NCBI RefSeq assembly: GCF_015500055.1
Contig: NZ_CP045492.1
Span: forward strand, 1,312,501 to 1,376,500
From: Mesorhizobium sp. NBSH29
GTDB taxonomy: Bacteria; Pseudomonadota; Alphaproteobacteria; Rhizobiales; Rhizobiaceae
Direction: 5' to 3'
Length of the DNA stretch: 64,000 nt
A program made the position numbers and the translations under genes. Below, piece after piece: positions 35,409 to 44,716 of this stretch (positions within the stretch are counted from its first letter, which is position 1; the number at the start of each line of letters is the position of its first letter). A model generated the notes under the pieces. The model saw nothing but the letters and a program-made list of their open reading frames with translations. It did not search any database and was not told the DNA's origin.

Positions 35409-35601
35409 CAATGCGCGCATAAACATTTTTAAGCATTTCATAATCAATAGAGACCTCGTCATTTTCAATGCGATCAACCTCCTCCCTGAATCGCACAGAA
35501 ATGGCCCGCCGAACCTCCTCAATCGGCGGACTGTCTTCTTCCAGGAGGTGTGTGGTTAAATCTTTGTCGGGGTGAAGGGCATCGCGCGCTTGCCAAGGCA
35601 T
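35389..35601 (-). CDS. Possible small acidic protein (70 aa)
   Basis: [20 protein letters not shown], then [25 protein letters not shown] and [19 protein letters not shown]. The composition is that of a real amphipathic helical protein and it fills a gap between arnT-like and potA genes. Its 3' end overlaps the ArnT-like gene by 20 bp. No good ribosome binding site and no family recognised; the frame continues upstream antisense to potA. Confidence 0.4.
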   Translation of the reverse strand: MPWQARDALHPDKDLTTHLLEEDSPPIEEVRRAISVRFREEVDRIENDEVSIDYEMLKNVYARIVTAMVC

Positions 35602-35664
35602 TCCCCATATGCTGACATTCCAAAAAATGCCGCTAGGGAACAGCGGCGAGAATGTGGGGTTTTC

Positions 35665-36768
35665 GTGCCGGATCAACCGGGTAAGAACGCTATCGAGGTA
35701 AAGGGAGTTAGCAAGGTCTTCGGTGCCGGCGAAGCTCAGGTTATCGCGCTCGACAACGTCTCGGTGTCTATCCGCGAAAATGAGTTTTTTACCCTTCTCG
35801 GCCCTTCGGGATGCGGCAAGACTACTCTTTTGCGGCTCATTGCAGGCTTTGATTTTCCTGTCCGCGGAGAAATATTGCTCCATGGCGAGGATATTGCTCC
35901 CCTTCCTCCGTTCAAGCGGCCGGTCAATACCGTCTTCCAGTCCTACGCCCTCTTCCCGCATATGACGGTGGCAGAAAACATCGGCTTCGGCCTGGAGATG
36001 CTCGGCCGTCCCAAAGCGGAGATCTCTTCACGCGTCTCCGAGATGCTCAAGCTCGTACAGATGGAGCCCCTGGCCAAACGTCGCACCAGCCAGATTTCGG
36101 GCGGGCAGCAGCAGCGCGTTGCCCTCGCTCGCGCTCTGGCGCCCCAGCCCAAGGTCCTGCTGCTCGACGAGCCGCTTTCGGCGCTAGACTACAAGCTCCG
36201 CAAGGAAATGCAGATCGAGCTGAAACGCCTTCAACTTGAAACCGGCATCACCTTCATCTTCGTCACTCACGACCAGGAAGAAGCGCTGACGATGTCGGAC
36301 CGTATCGCCGTAATGTCGGCTGGCAAGATACTTCAGGTTGGCGCACCCACAGATATTTATGAGCGACCTGCCGACCGCTTCGTTGCCGACTTTATCGGCG
36401 AGAGTAATTTTCTGGATGCCACGCTGGTCTCAGTTGATGGTGGCAATGCCCGGGTGAGGCTTTCCACAGGGCGCGAGATCACTGCGAGCCTGCCAGACGA
36501 CAGCGCACTGGGAAAACCGGTTAGCATTGTGGTTCGTCCCGAACATGCAAGGCTGGTTGCCCAAGGCGATGGGGCGGACTTGACGGGGACGGTCGACAAT
36601 ATCGTCTATCTCGGCACCGACACGCAATTCCACATTGGTCTGCCGGATGGCGGCCGGTTTATCATCCGTCAGCAGAACAGTAAAAACGGCGGCCCCCCGG
36701 ATGTCGCCCGCGGTGACGCGGTGGGAATTCAGATTTCCGACAAATCCGCTCAGATACTGAAAGATTGA
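35665..36768 (+). CDS. potA: Spermidine/putrescine ABC transporter ATPase PotA
   Basis: ATP-binding subunit of the polyamine importer. Walker [20 protein letters not shown]-loop [13 protein letters not shown], signature [15 protein letters not shown], Walker [12 protein letters not shown], switch His VTHDQEEAL, and a C-terminal TOBE domain ([25 protein letters not shown]). I place the start at the GTG at 35665 (367 residues, [20 protein letters not shown]); the frame is open to 35572. It is the first gene of potABCD and overlaps the potB frame by a few bases. Confidence 0.93.
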   Translation: MPDQPGKNAIEVKGVSKVFGAGEAQVIALDNVSVSIRENEFFTLLGPSGCGKTTLLRLIAGFDFPVRGEILLHGEDIAPLPPFKRPVNTVFQSYALFPHMTVAENIGFGLEMLGRPKAEISSRVSEMLKLVQMEPLAKRRTSQISGGQQQRVALARALAPQPKVLLLDEPLSALDYKLRKEMQIELKRLQLETGITFIFVTHDQEEALTMSDRIAVMSAGKILQVGAPTDIYERPADRFVADFIGESNFLDATLVSVDGGNARVRLSTGREITASLPDDSALGKPVSIVVRPEHARLVAQGDGADLTGTVDNIVYLGTDTQFHIGLPDGGRFIIRQQNSKNGGPPDVARGDAVGIQISDKSAQILKD

Positions 36769-36773
36769 TACTT

Positions 36774-37694
36774 ATGGCGAGTGCAGCCGAAACAGCCAAG
36801 GCGAGAGAGCGCATCGAACTGCGCAATCGCTGGCTGCTCTCAGCGCCCGCTCTGCTGATTATCCTGGTGGCCGCCTCCGGCCCCCTTTTGATCGTCTTTC
36901 TTTATTCCTTCCTGTCGCCCGGTCCTTATGGCGATGTGAAGTGGCAGTTCTCTACCGGTGCCTGGGTGTCAGTGCTTCTGGAGCGCGACATTTTCGATGA
37001 CACACTGTCGCTTGCCGATGCGCATCTGTCGATCTTCCTGCGCTCGGTCAAGCTGGCTTTCATCACCACGGTTTTTACCTTGGCACTAGGCTTTCCCACC
37101 GCCTATTTCATCGCAACGCGGGCGGAGAAGATGCGCGAGGTATGGCTCTTCCTCATCACCATTCCGTTCTGGACAAACCTGCTGATCCGAACTTTTGCGG
37201 TGCTGGAGATCATTCGTAACGAAGGCGTGATCAACACACTGATGATAAAACTGGGCATCACCAACAGTCCTGTCCAGATGCTTTTCACCGATTTCGCCAT
37301 CACCATCGGCATGGTCTACGTGTACCTGCCGCTAATGGTGCTACCGCTTTTCGCCAGCATGGAAAAGCTCGATTTCCGACTCATTGAGGCCGGCTACGAT
37401 CTCTACGCAACCCGCTTCAAGGTTTTGCGGAGCATCATTTTTCCGCTGGTCAAGCCGGGCGTCATTGCTGGCTCCATCCTGGTCTTCATCCCGGCTCTAG
37501 GTGCTTTTGTCACGCCCTCGGTGCTGGGCGGCGGCAAGAATTTGATGCTAGGCAATCTGATCGAGCTTCAATTCGGGCAGGGTCGCAACTGGCCGTTGGG
37601 TGCGGCACTCTCCATAACTCTGATGGCCATCGTCATGGTGGCGCTGCTTGCCTATGTGCGTAATGCAGGCTCCTCGGAGGTGCGCCATGGCTAA
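36774..37694 (+). CDS. potB: Polyamine ABC transporter permease PotB
   Basis: Inner-membrane permease of 306 residues with six helices. It has the EAA-type loop LIEAGYDLYATRFKVLRSIIFPLVKPGVIAG. Start at ATG 36774, 5 bp after potA. The stop overlaps the potC start. N-terminal 20 residues are charged and cytoplasmic. Confidence 0.93.
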   Translation: MASAAETAKARERIELRNRWLLSAPALLIILVAASGPLLIVFLYSFLSPGPYGDVKWQFSTGAWVSVLLERDIFDDTLSLADAHLSIFLRSVKLAFITTVFTLALGFPTAYFIATRAEKMREVWLFLITIPFWTNLLIRTFAVLEIIRNEGVINTLMIKLGITNSPVQMLFTDFAITIGMVYVYLPLMVLPLFASMEKLDFRLIEAGYDLYATRFKVLRSIIFPLVKPGVIAGSILVFIPALGAFVTPSVLGGGKNLMLGNLIELQFGQGRNWPLGAALSITLMAIVMVALLAYVRNAGSSEVRHG

Positions 37695-38487
37695 GCCATT
37701 TTCCGTTGAACGCCAGACCGGCTTCACCACCATCGCTGTGATCTGTTTTGTGGCGCTCTACGCGCCGATTGTCATCCTGGTCATCTATGCATTCAATGCC
37801 GGCGATTCGATTGCCTTGTGGGAGGGGTTCTCACTGCGTTGGTTCGCCAGCGCTGCGAAGAATGCGCAGGTGATGGAAGCATCATTGCGCTCGCTGCAAA
37901 TCGCTTCTGCAGCGGCCATCCTGGCCACCACTGCTGCCACCATGGCAGCGCTCGCCACAACGCGAACGGCGCCCTATCGCGGATTGACGTTCAAATACGC
38001 CTTCATCAATCAGCCGCTAATGGTGCCTGAAATTGTGACCGCAGTGGCGCTTCTGATCTTCTTTTCACGGATCAAGGTTGCCACCGGCTATTCGGGTTTA
38101 GGTTATCTCATCACCGCGCACACGGCCTTCTGCATTCCTTTCGCTTACCTGCCCATTCGGGCACGGCTTGAAGGAATGGACCTGACGCTAGAGCGTGCTG
38201 CTGCCGACCTCTACGCTACGCCGTGGCAAACCTTTCGACGCATTACCCTGCCGCTTTTATGGCCGGGCATCCTGGCCGGGCTGATGCTCGCCTTCGTCAT
38301 TTCGCTCGACGATGTCGTCATCACCAACTTCGTCAAATCGGGTGGGCAGGACACGCTGCCAACCTACATGCTCGGCCAACTCCGACGGGCGATCACGCCC
38401 GAAATGAACGCGATCTCGACCGTCTTTCTTCTGCTGTCGGTTGCCATCGTGACGCTGTTTTTCTTCATCAGCAGAAAACGCGACTGA
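37687..38487 (+). CDS. potC: Polyamine ABC transporter permease PotC
   Basis: Second permease subunit, 266 residues with six helices. The EAA loop is LERAAADLYATPWQTFRRITLPLLWPGILAG, followed by FVISLDDVVITNFVKSGG, typical of PotC. Start at ATG 37687 (MAKPFSVERQTGF), overlapping potB by 8 bp. Confidence 0.93.
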   Translation: MAKPFSVERQTGFTTIAVICFVALYAPIVILVIYAFNAGDSIALWEGFSLRWFASAAKNAQVMEASLRSLQIASAAAILATTAATMAALATTRTAPYRGLTFKYAFINQPLMVPEIVTAVALLIFFSRIKVATGYSGLGYLITAHTAFCIPFAYLPIRARLEGMDLTLERAAADLYATPWQTFRRITLPLLWPGILAGLMLAFVISLDDVVITNFVKSGGQDTLPTYMLGQLRRAITPEMNAISTVFLLLSVAIVTLFFFISRKRD

Positions 38488-38503
38488 ACAGGGAGCAATT
38501 AGC

Positions 38504-39538
38504 ATGAGACGGACACTGACTGCGACAGCCGCCGGCCTCGCAATGCTGGCATCGGCCAACATTGCAAGCGCCGAAGGCGTGCTGAATATCTACAATTGGG
38601 GTAACTACACCAGTCCCGAAATGATCAAAAAATTCGAGGATGAGTTCAAAGTAAAAGTGACCATCACCGATTATGATTCTAATGACACAGCACTGGCTAA
38701 AGTGCGTCAGGGCGGCCACGGATTTGATATCGTTGTGCCCTCGCAGAACTATGTGGCTATCTGGATTTCGGAAGGCCTGTTGCTCGAAACGCGGCCCGAC
38801 CAGATGGAAAACTTCAAGAACGTCGCCGAAGAATGGAAGGGTACGGAGTTCGATCCCGGTCGCCACTACACCGTGCCATGGGCCATGGGTACCGTTGGCG
38901 TGGTGGTCAACACCGATGTCTACAAGGGTGACATCAACACCTGGGGCATCATTTTCGATACGCCAGACGAATTGAAAGGCAAGGTCAATGTCGTTCCCGA
39001 GATGAACGACGTCATTGACGCCGCTGTGCTCTACAATGGCGGAAAGAAGTGCACTGGCGACAAGGAGATCCTGAAAAAAGTGCGCGATACCCTCGTCGCG
39101 GCCAAGCCAAATTGGGTTGCCATGGAATATGGCACCATTGAAAAGATGCTGGCCGGTGATTTTTCGGCGGGTAGCGACTGGAATGGTTCTGCCCTGCGCC
39201 AGAGGTTGAAGAACCCTGCCATACACTTCGGCTATCCCAAGGAAGGCTTCGTCAACTGGAGCGACAATGTCGGCGTGATCAAGGATGCCAAGAATGTCGA
39301 GAACGCCAAGCTCTTCCAGAACTTCATGATGGACCCGAAGAACGCAGCTATGAACTCTGCCTTCCACCGCTATGCGAACGGCATTGCCGGTTCGGATGAA
39401 TTCATGCCCGAAGACATGAAGGACGCGCCGGAGGTCAATGTCCCGGAAGAATTCAAAGCAGTCGGCGTTCCCTCACAGACCTGCGCGCCGGAAGTGCAAG
39501 AGATCTACACACGCATCTGGACTGAGCTGCAGAAGTGA
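38504..39538 (+). CDS. potD: Polyamine-binding periplasmic protein PotD/PotF
   Basis: Substrate-binding protein of 344 residues with a signal peptide (residues 1-24, NIASA cleavage). Marks: GVLNIYNWGNYTSPEMIKKFED, FDIVVPSQNYVAIW, YTVPWAMGTVGVVVNTD and FVNWSDNVGVIKDAKNVENA. Putrescine or spermidine preference cannot be set by eye. It starts 16 bp after potC. Confidence 0.93.
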   Translation: MRRTLTATAAGLAMLASANIASAEGVLNIYNWGNYTSPEMIKKFEDEFKVKVTITDYDSNDTALAKVRQGGHGFDIVVPSQNYVAIWISEGLLLETRPDQMENFKNVAEEWKGTEFDPGRHYTVPWAMGTVGVVVNTDVYKGDINTWGIIFDTPDELKGKVNVVPEMNDVIDAAVLYNGGKKCTGDKEILKKVRDTLVAAKPNWVAMEYGTIEKMLAGDFSAGSDWNGSALRQRLKNPAIHFGYPKEGFVNWSDNVGVIKDAKNVENAKLFQNFMMDPKNAAMNSAFHRYANGIAGSDEFMPEDMKDAPEVNVPEEFKAVGVPSQTCAPEVQEIYTRIWTELQK

Positions 39539-39543
39539 AAGCG

Positions 39544-39574
39544 GTCCCGCGCGGCCTTGCAGGGCCGTGCGGAC
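39544..39574 (+). terminator. Stem-loop after potD
   Basis: GC-rich hairpin: GTCCCGCGCGGCC pairs with GGCCGTGCGGAC (one bulge, one mismatch) around TTGCAG. It is followed by C-rich sequence, not a T-run, so it may be an attenuating or RNA-stabilising structure instead of a true intrinsic terminator. Confidence 0.45.
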
Positions 39575-39615
39575 TCCCCCGTATGGCAAACGGTAGCAGA
39601 ACATGACAATTCTAG

Positions 39616-39632
39616 TTTAGAATAGTTCCAAG
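39616..39632. promoter_or_regulatory. Irr-type iron control element (ICE box)
   Basis: TTTAGAATAGTTCCAAG matches the ICE consensus TTTAGAA-N3-TTCTAAA at 12 of 14 defined positions. In Hyphomicrobiales, Irr binds such sites under iron limitation and usually represses iron-storage and iron-using genes. It lies about 290 bp before the imelysin gene, at the head of a six-gene iron operon. Confidence 0.7.
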
Positions 39633-39922
39633 GTATTGATTTAATATAGGTTTTCCCAGGAGGTCCATTGACTCACGCCTCTAAAGGCGTTTTTATGGAC
39701 CGGTGCCCTTAAGGCACATCCCTTTGATGTCTGGGCCTTGAACCCGTTTGATTGAAGGACATGATGTCTGGTTGTGCGCGTAGGCGCGCAGCAAGCGCCC
39801 CTCCGGGCCTTCATCTGTTCGAACGCAACAAGTCCAAGCCTTTTTTCACGGGGGCGCACCGCTGGTCGGGGCCGCCACAAAAGCACATGGCGCATCAGAA
39901 GCGCGCCTGAGGAGACTTGTTG
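39633..39922 (+). promoter_or_regulatory. Hairpin-rich leader of the iron operon
   Basis: About 290 non-coding bases between the Irr box and the first ATG. Visible hairpins: ACGCCT-CTAA-AGGCGT then TTTT (39675-39694, terminator-like), GTGCC-CTTAA-GGCAC (39703-39717), and TGCGCG-TAGG-CGCGCA (39775-39790). GATGTCTGG occurs twice (about 39726 and 39763). A five-codon frame, ATGGACCGGTGCCCTTAA, lies between the first two hairpins. No known riboswitch class is recognised. Confidence 0.45.
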
Positions 39923-41221
39923 ATGCCGTTCCCGCTTACCCGAAATCCCGCGCGCATGTTGGCAATCGCAGCAACAGCTGCGCTGACAGCCGCAGCATTC
40001 ATATTGCCGGCTCGCGCCGAAATGGACCTCAACGCCATCGTTGCTAATTATGTCGATATCGGTGCCGCCACTTATGAAGACGCGCTGAACACAGCAAAAG
40101 TGCTCGACGGTGCGATTGACGCGATGATCGCCGCCCCATCTGAAGCCGCACTTATTGAGGCTCGTGAGGCTTGGAAAGCTGCGCGAGTGCCCTACCTGCA
40201 GTCCGAGGTGTTTCGCTTCGGCAATCCCATGGTTGACGACTGGGAGGGCCGCGTGAATTCTTGGCCGCTGGATGAAGGCCTGATCGACTATGTAGACGCT
40301 GGGTATGGCAACGAATCCGACGAGAATACGCTTTACACAGCCAATATCATTGCCAATTCTTCGATCGAGATCAACGGCGCGACGGTCGATGCTTCGGTTA
40401 TCACCCCTGGGTTCATTTCCAAAACGCTGCAGGAAGCCGGCGGCATCGAGGCCAATGTTGCGTCCGGCTATCACGCCATCGAATTCCTGCTTTGGGGTCA
40501 GGATTTGAACGGCAACGGCCCCGGCGCCGGCACCCGGCGCTATACCGATTACGACCGCGAGAAATGCACCGGCGGCAATTGTGACCGTCGCAGCCAGTAT
40601 CTTGCAGCCGCGTCAGATTTGCTGGTCGCAGATCTACAGGAAATGGCTGACAACTGGGCCACCGATGGCGCCGCGCGCAAGGCGCTTCTGGAACGCGGCG
40701 CGAATGCCGGCATCTCAGCCATTCTTACGGGAATGGGCTCGTTGTCTTATGGCGAACTCGCAGGTGAGCGGATGAAGCTTGGCCTTCTCCTGCACGATCC
40801 GGAAGAGGAACAAGATTGCTTTTCCGACAACACGCACAACTCGCATCTTTACGACGCTGTCGGCATTCGCAATATCTATCTTGGTCGTTATGCCCGAGTG
40901 GATGGAAGAATCGTTGAGGGGCCATCTGTTTCCGCCCTGGTGAAGCAAACAGACGATGCGCTGGACACAGAGCTTTCAGCCAAGCTCGATGCTACGGTGG
41001 CCAGGATGGAGGCCGTGAAGGCCCGGGCCGAGGCTGGCGAGGCCTATGACCAGCAGATCGGGGAAGGGAATGCTGAAGGCAACGCCGCCGTACAGGCAGC
41101 CATCGATGCCCTGATCGACCAGACCAAATCCATCGAGCGTGTGGTCACCACACTGAAGCTCGGTGAGATCGCCTTTGAGGGGTCCGACAGTCTTGATACA
41201 CCTGCCAAGATTTTCCAGTAA
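39923..41221 (+). CDS. Imelysin-family iron-regulated periplasmic protein
   Basis: A 432-residue protein with a signal peptide (residues 1-33, PARA cleavage). Two helical repeats; the imelysin GxHxxE motif is intact (GYHAIEFLLWG), as is YTANIIANSSIEINGATVDA. Imelysins (IrpA/ICMP-like, related to EfeO) are iron-regulated and thought to bind or take up iron. A TTG at 39917 is also possible. It is first of six closely spaced genes. Confidence 0.88.
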   Translation: MPFPLTRNPARMLAIAATAALTAAAFILPARAEMDLNAIVANYVDIGAATYEDALNTAKVLDGAIDAMIAAPSEAALIEAREAWKAARVPYLQSEVFRFGNPMVDDWEGRVNSWPLDEGLIDYVDAGYGNESDENTLYTANIIANSSIEINGATVDASVITPGFISKTLQEAGGIEANVASGYHAIEFLLWGQDLNGNGPGAGTRRYTDYDREKCTGGNCDRRSQYLAAASDLLVADLQEMADNWATDGAARKALLERGANAGISAILTGMGSLSYGELAGERMKLGLLLHDPEEEQDCFSDNTHNSHLYDAVGIRNIYLGRYARVDGRIVEGPSVSALVKQTDDALDTELSAKLDATVARMEAVKARAEAGEAYDQQIGEGNAEGNAAVQAAIDALIDQTKSIERVVTTLKLGEIAFEGSDSLDTPAKIFQ

Positions 41222-41270
41222 AACGTCCCAAGCCATGGGTGTCGCACCCGCCAGCAATACCGGTTTCATA

Positions 41271-41579
41271 ATGCTGATTTGCCATTGCAACGTCATCACG
41301 GCCAAAGAGATCGAAGAGACAATCATCGACCTGCTCGATGCGGATCCTTGGGTGCTCATCGTGCCAGCAAAAGTGTATCACGCCATGCACAAGCGCGGGC
41401 GCTGTTGCGGCTGCTTCCCAAATGTGGTCGAAACGATCATCCGGGTAACAGAAACCTACCACGCGCGATTGCAGGCGCCCGGGGATGTCGTTTCACATCT
41501 GGACCGGGTGCGCGCGCTGCGGGTTCAATTCGGGAGCAGACCCCATGAAGGGCGAACCACAAGTCATCGAGCGGCTTAA
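41271..41579 (+). CDS. bfd: Bacterioferritin-associated ferredoxin (Bfd-like)
   Basis: A 102-residue [2Fe-2S] protein. The cluster ligands follow the Bfd pattern: C4-x-C6 (LICHCN) and C45-xx-C48 (RCCGCF). Bfd reduces the heme of bacterioferritin to release stored iron. The N-terminal 65 residues are the Bfd domain; about 35 extra residues follow, encoded partly in the 35-bp overlap with bfr. Start at 41271 from MLICHCN. Confidence 0.88.
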   Translation: MLICHCNVITAKEIEETIIDLLDADPWVLIVPAKVYHAMHKRGRCCGCFPNVVETIIRVTETYHARLQAPGDVVSHLDRVRALRVQFGSRPHEGRTTSHRAA

Positions 41580-42030
41580 CGAAGCACTGTTCCTTGAGCT
41601 CGGCGCGGTCAACCAGTACTGGCTGCATTATCGACTGCTCGAGGATTGGGGCTACATAAAGCTGGCCAACAAGGAACGTGCCGAATCCATTGAGGAAATG
41701 CATCACGCCGACAAGATCATCGCGCGCATCATTTTCCTTGAAGGGCACCCGAACCTCCAATCCGTGGGCCCTCTCAGGATTGGCCAGAACGTCAAGGAAG
41801 TGCTGGAGTCGGATCTTGCTGGTGAGTATGACGCCCGCACCTCTTACAAGCGCTCACGCGAAATCTGCGACGAAGTCGGTGACTACGTGACGATGAAACT
41901 ATTCGAAGAACTGCTCCAGGATGAGGAAGGCCATATCGACTTCCTCGAAACTCAGCTCGACCTGTTGTCCTCGCTCGGTGAGGAAAAATACGGCCTGCTC
42001 AACGCCGCATCGGCAAACGACGCGGAATAG
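41545..42030 (+). CDS. bfr: Bacterioferritin
   Basis: Heme-containing 24-mer iron store, 161 residues. All di-iron ferroxidase ligands fall at the classic numbers: E18, E51, H54, E94, E127, H130; the heme-ligating Met is M52. The start at 41545 ([15 protein letters not shown]) lies inside the end of bfd, so the two are translationally coupled. The partner ferredoxin directly upstream supports an iron-release function. Confidence 0.95.
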   Translation: MKGEPQVIERLNEALFLELGAVNQYWLHYRLLEDWGYIKLANKERAESIEEMHHADKIIARIIFLEGHPNLQSVGPLRIGQNVKEVLESDLAGEYDARTSYKRSREICDEVGDYVTMKLFEELLQDEEGHIDFLETQLDLLSSLGEEKYGLLNAASANDAE

Positions 42031-42038
42031 GACAATGG

Positions 42039-43628
42039 ATGGCGCGCGCGACTGACGAATGGAAGAGCGCGCGCCGGCATGCCCTTTTTTTGAACGGCCA
42101 CCCTGTCCGGGTGGTGTTTGCTGCGGTCATGCTGGTTGCGGTCACTGCGCCAACCCTTCACGCAAATGACGCGGCAGCAGTTATCCACGCCACACGACAG
42201 GACCTGACGGATGTGGAAATGTCGCGGGTTGAGGCGATCACCCGCGCGACAGACGACTTCTCAAAGGCAGAGCCCTTTGAAGACCTGCCAGCCGGCGCTG
42301 CGACATCGCGCAAGCGGCCGAACCGCGATGCCTTTTCACGATCCTCGGCAAATCTCACTTTTGAAGAGGAAGGCAAGTTCAAACTCGGCAACGGGCTGTT
42401 TCGCAAGTTGTGGGTGTCGTCACCCTCATCCACGCAAGCCTCCGACGGGCTCGGCCCATTGTTCAATGCCCGCGCCTGTCAGAGCTGCCATCTGAAGGAT
42501 GGCCGCGGCCACCCGCCGGAGGGAAATTCCGACGCCACCTCCATGTTCCTGCGTCTGGCCAGGCAGGCTGAAACCGAAGAGGAGCGTCAGGCTATTGCCG
42601 ACCACAAAGTCCTTAATTTCCCTGATTACGTCTATGGCGGCCAATTGCAAGATCTGGCGGTGCCGGGCCTGGTAGCCGAAGGCAAAATGTCAATTTCCTA
42701 TGAGGACATACCTGTCACGCTCGGCGACGGAACGCAATTTTCGCTGCGCAGCCCCAGCTACTCCGCAGTCGACCTGGCACAGGGGCCGCTCGCGCCCGGC
42801 ACGACGCTCTCGGCTCGCGTTACCCCCCAAATGATCGGGGTCGGGCTCGTCGAACAGATCCACCCCGCCGACATCCTGGCCCGTTCCGACCCGGATGACC
42901 GCGACGGCGACGGCATTTCCGGCAAGGCGGCGTTTATCCGCGATCCTGTATCGGGCCAACTGGCGCTTGGCCGTTTTGGTTGGAAGGCATCCGCCGCCTC
43001 GATCCGCCAGCAGACAGCCGAAGCCTTTGCCGGCGATATAGGCATCTCCACGCCGGAAGTACCAAAACATTGGGGCGACTGCACGCCCGCACAGGTCGAC
43101 TGTCTCGCGCTCCCCAATGGCGTTCAGGATCGGTTGGGTGGCGTAGAAGCTCCCGATCCAATCATGGATCTGGTCACCTTCTATTCGCAAAACCTTGCCG
43201 TGCCGGCCCGCCGGGGTGCCGGTTCGCAGGATGTTCTCGCGGGCAAGAAAGTGTTTTACGATCTCGGCTGCGCGTCCTGCCACACGCCAAAGTATGTCAC
43301 CCGGCGCGATGCGCCCAACGCAGCGCATGCCTTCCAGCTCATCTGGCCATATTCCGACTTCCTGCTGCACGACATGGGGAGTGGGCTGGCAGATGGCCAA
43401 CAGGTGGGCGACGCCGATGGCAGTGAATGGCGCACTCCGCCGCTGTGGGGCATAGGGCTCACAGAACAGGTCAGCGGCCATACCTTTTTTCTACATGACG
43501 GCCGCGCCCGCAACCTCACCGAAGCCATCCTTTGGCATGGTGGTGAGGCGCAAAAAGCCCGCGCCGGATTTGCAGCACTGCCCACAAAAGAGCGCAATGC
43601 GCTGATCGCCTTCCTGGAGTCGCTTTAG
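42039..43628 (+). CDS. Di-heme oxidoreductase (DUF1111), periplasmic c-type cytochrome
   Basis: A 529-residue secreted protein; a hydrophobic segment at residues 24-42 ending in HANA-like cleavage follows a basic 22-residue start. Two CxxCH heme sites: CQSCH (C147) and CASCH (C411). FNARACQSCHLKDGRGHPP and YDLGCASCHTPKYVT are the family signature, as is HDGRARNLTEAILWHGGEA at the end. The family resembles di-heme peroxidases (MauG/CcpA fold) and is often beside imelysins. It starts 8 bp after bfr. Confidence 0.9.
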   Translation: MARATDEWKSARRHALFLNGHPVRVVFAAVMLVAVTAPTLHANDAAAVIHATRQDLTDVEMSRVEAITRATDDFSKAEPFEDLPAGAATSRKRPNRDAFSRSSANLTFEEEGKFKLGNGLFRKLWVSSPSSTQASDGLGPLFNARACQSCHLKDGRGHPPEGNSDATSMFLRLARQAETEEERQAIADHKVLNFPDYVYGGQLQDLAVPGLVAEGKMSISYEDIPVTLGDGTQFSLRSPSYSAVDLAQGPLAPGTTLSARVTPQMIGVGLVEQIHPADILARSDPDDRDGDGISGKAAFIRDPVSGQLALGRFGWKASAASIRQQTAEAFAGDIGISTPEVPKHWGDCTPAQVDCLALPNGVQDRLGGVEAPDPIMDLVTFYSQNLAVPARRGAGSQDVLAGKKVFYDLGCASCHTPKYVTRRDAPNAAHAFQLIWPYSDFLLHDMGSGLADGQQVGDADGSEWRTPPLWGIGLTEQVSGHTFFLHDGRARNLTEAILWHGGEAQKARAGFAALPTKERNALIAFLESL

Positions 43629-44714
43629 ATGGTCTTTCAACGCTTGGCCGCTGCCATATTGTTTGCGCTGCCTTTCCTTGTCCCCTCAGCCGGGGCGTCC
43701 GAGGTCGACACGAAGGCAGTCGTCACGCAGGCGATCGACGGGTTCATTCGCCCAGCCTACAGCGATTTTCATGCCTCGACAGAAGCGCTTGATATGGCGA
43801 TGGGTGCGCTTTGCCGTACCCCATCCAACGCATCCCTTGGAGAAGCGCGTCAGGAATTCTCTAGGGCCGCGCTGCACTGGTCGCGAGTCGAACTGGTCCG
43901 CTTCGGGCCGGTCACCGTGGAGAACCGACTGGAGCGCATCCTGTTTTGGCCCGATCGCAAGGGCACGGGCCTCAGGCAGGTGCAAGCGGCGCTCGCGGCC
44001 CGCGATGCCACGGCCACGGATCCCGCACAACTGGCGCAAAAGAGCGTTGCGATGCAGGGGTTGGGCGCGCTGGAATTCATCCTTTTTGGAGCCGATGCCG
44101 ACACGCTGGCCGAGACGGGCGCAGAAGGCTATCGTTGTGCCTACGGGCACGCCGTCGCAGGCAATCTCCAATCCATCGCCGGTGCAGTGGCCGCTGAATG
44201 GCAAGAACCGAGCGGTTTTGCCGGCATTTGGACCAACTTTGGCCCGGAAAACCCGCTCTACCGCACCGGCGACGAGGCGCTTACCGAGTTTTTGGAAATT
44301 TTCATCAACGGGCTAGAGCTTCTCCGCGATCAGCGGCTCGGTGCCTTCCTGGCCGATGAGCCGCAGGGCGACCGGCCCAAGCAGGCGCTTTACTGGCGTT
44401 CGCAGAACACCGGGCCGATGCTGGCCGGCATGATGGGCGGTCTGAAGAGCCTTTTCGACGCATCAGGCATCGAACTGGCTCTGCCCGATACCGCCAGCTG
44501 GATAGCCAGTTCTGCCGAATTCGAGCTCAACAATGGCATGTCCGCGGCGAGTTCCGTCACAGGCCCGATCGACAAGGCACTTGCCGATGAGGCTATCCGA
44601 GGGAAGCTCGTTTATTATGGGGTGGTGACATCCAGTCTCTCGGAAATTTTTGGCATGCGGCTGACCGGGGAGCTTGACCTCACCGCCGGCTTTTCCTCGC
44701 TCGATGGAGATTAG
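43629..44714 (+). CDS. Second imelysin-family protein
   Basis: A 361-residue secreted protein (signal 1-23, AGAS cleavage) of the shorter imelysin branch. Features: ALHWSRVELVRFGPVTVENR, QGLGALEFILFG (in place of GxHxxE the His is Gly), YRCAYGHAVAGNL, LEIFINGLELLRDQRL. It follows the di-heme gene with no gap. Loss of the His is typical of this branch and suggests a different iron site. Confidence 0.88.
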   Translation: MVFQRLAAAILFALPFLVPSAGASEVDTKAVVTQAIDGFIRPAYSDFHASTEALDMAMGALCRTPSNASLGEARQEFSRAALHWSRVELVRFGPVTVENRLERILFWPDRKGTGLRQVQAALAARDATATDPAQLAQKSVAMQGLGALEFILFGADADTLAETGAEGYRCAYGHAVAGNLQSIAGAVAAEWQEPSGFAGIWTNFGPENPLYRTGDEALTEFLEIFINGLELLRDQRLGAFLADEPQGDRPKQALYWRSQNTGPMLAGMMGGLKSLFDASGIELALPDTASWIASSAEFELNNGMSAASSVTGPIDKALADEAIRGKLVYYGVVTSSLSEIFGMRLTGELDLTAGFSSLDGD

Positions 44715-44716
44715 CG

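Noticed and set aside
38468-39367. 299-codon minus-strand frame opposite potD
   Set aside because: Long only because of codon bias on the coding strand; no family features, while potD is unambiguous.
39675-39694. Intrinsic terminator ending the potD transcript
   Set aside because: The 6-bp stem with only four T bases is weak and lies after the Irr box, so a role in the leader of the next operon is more likely.
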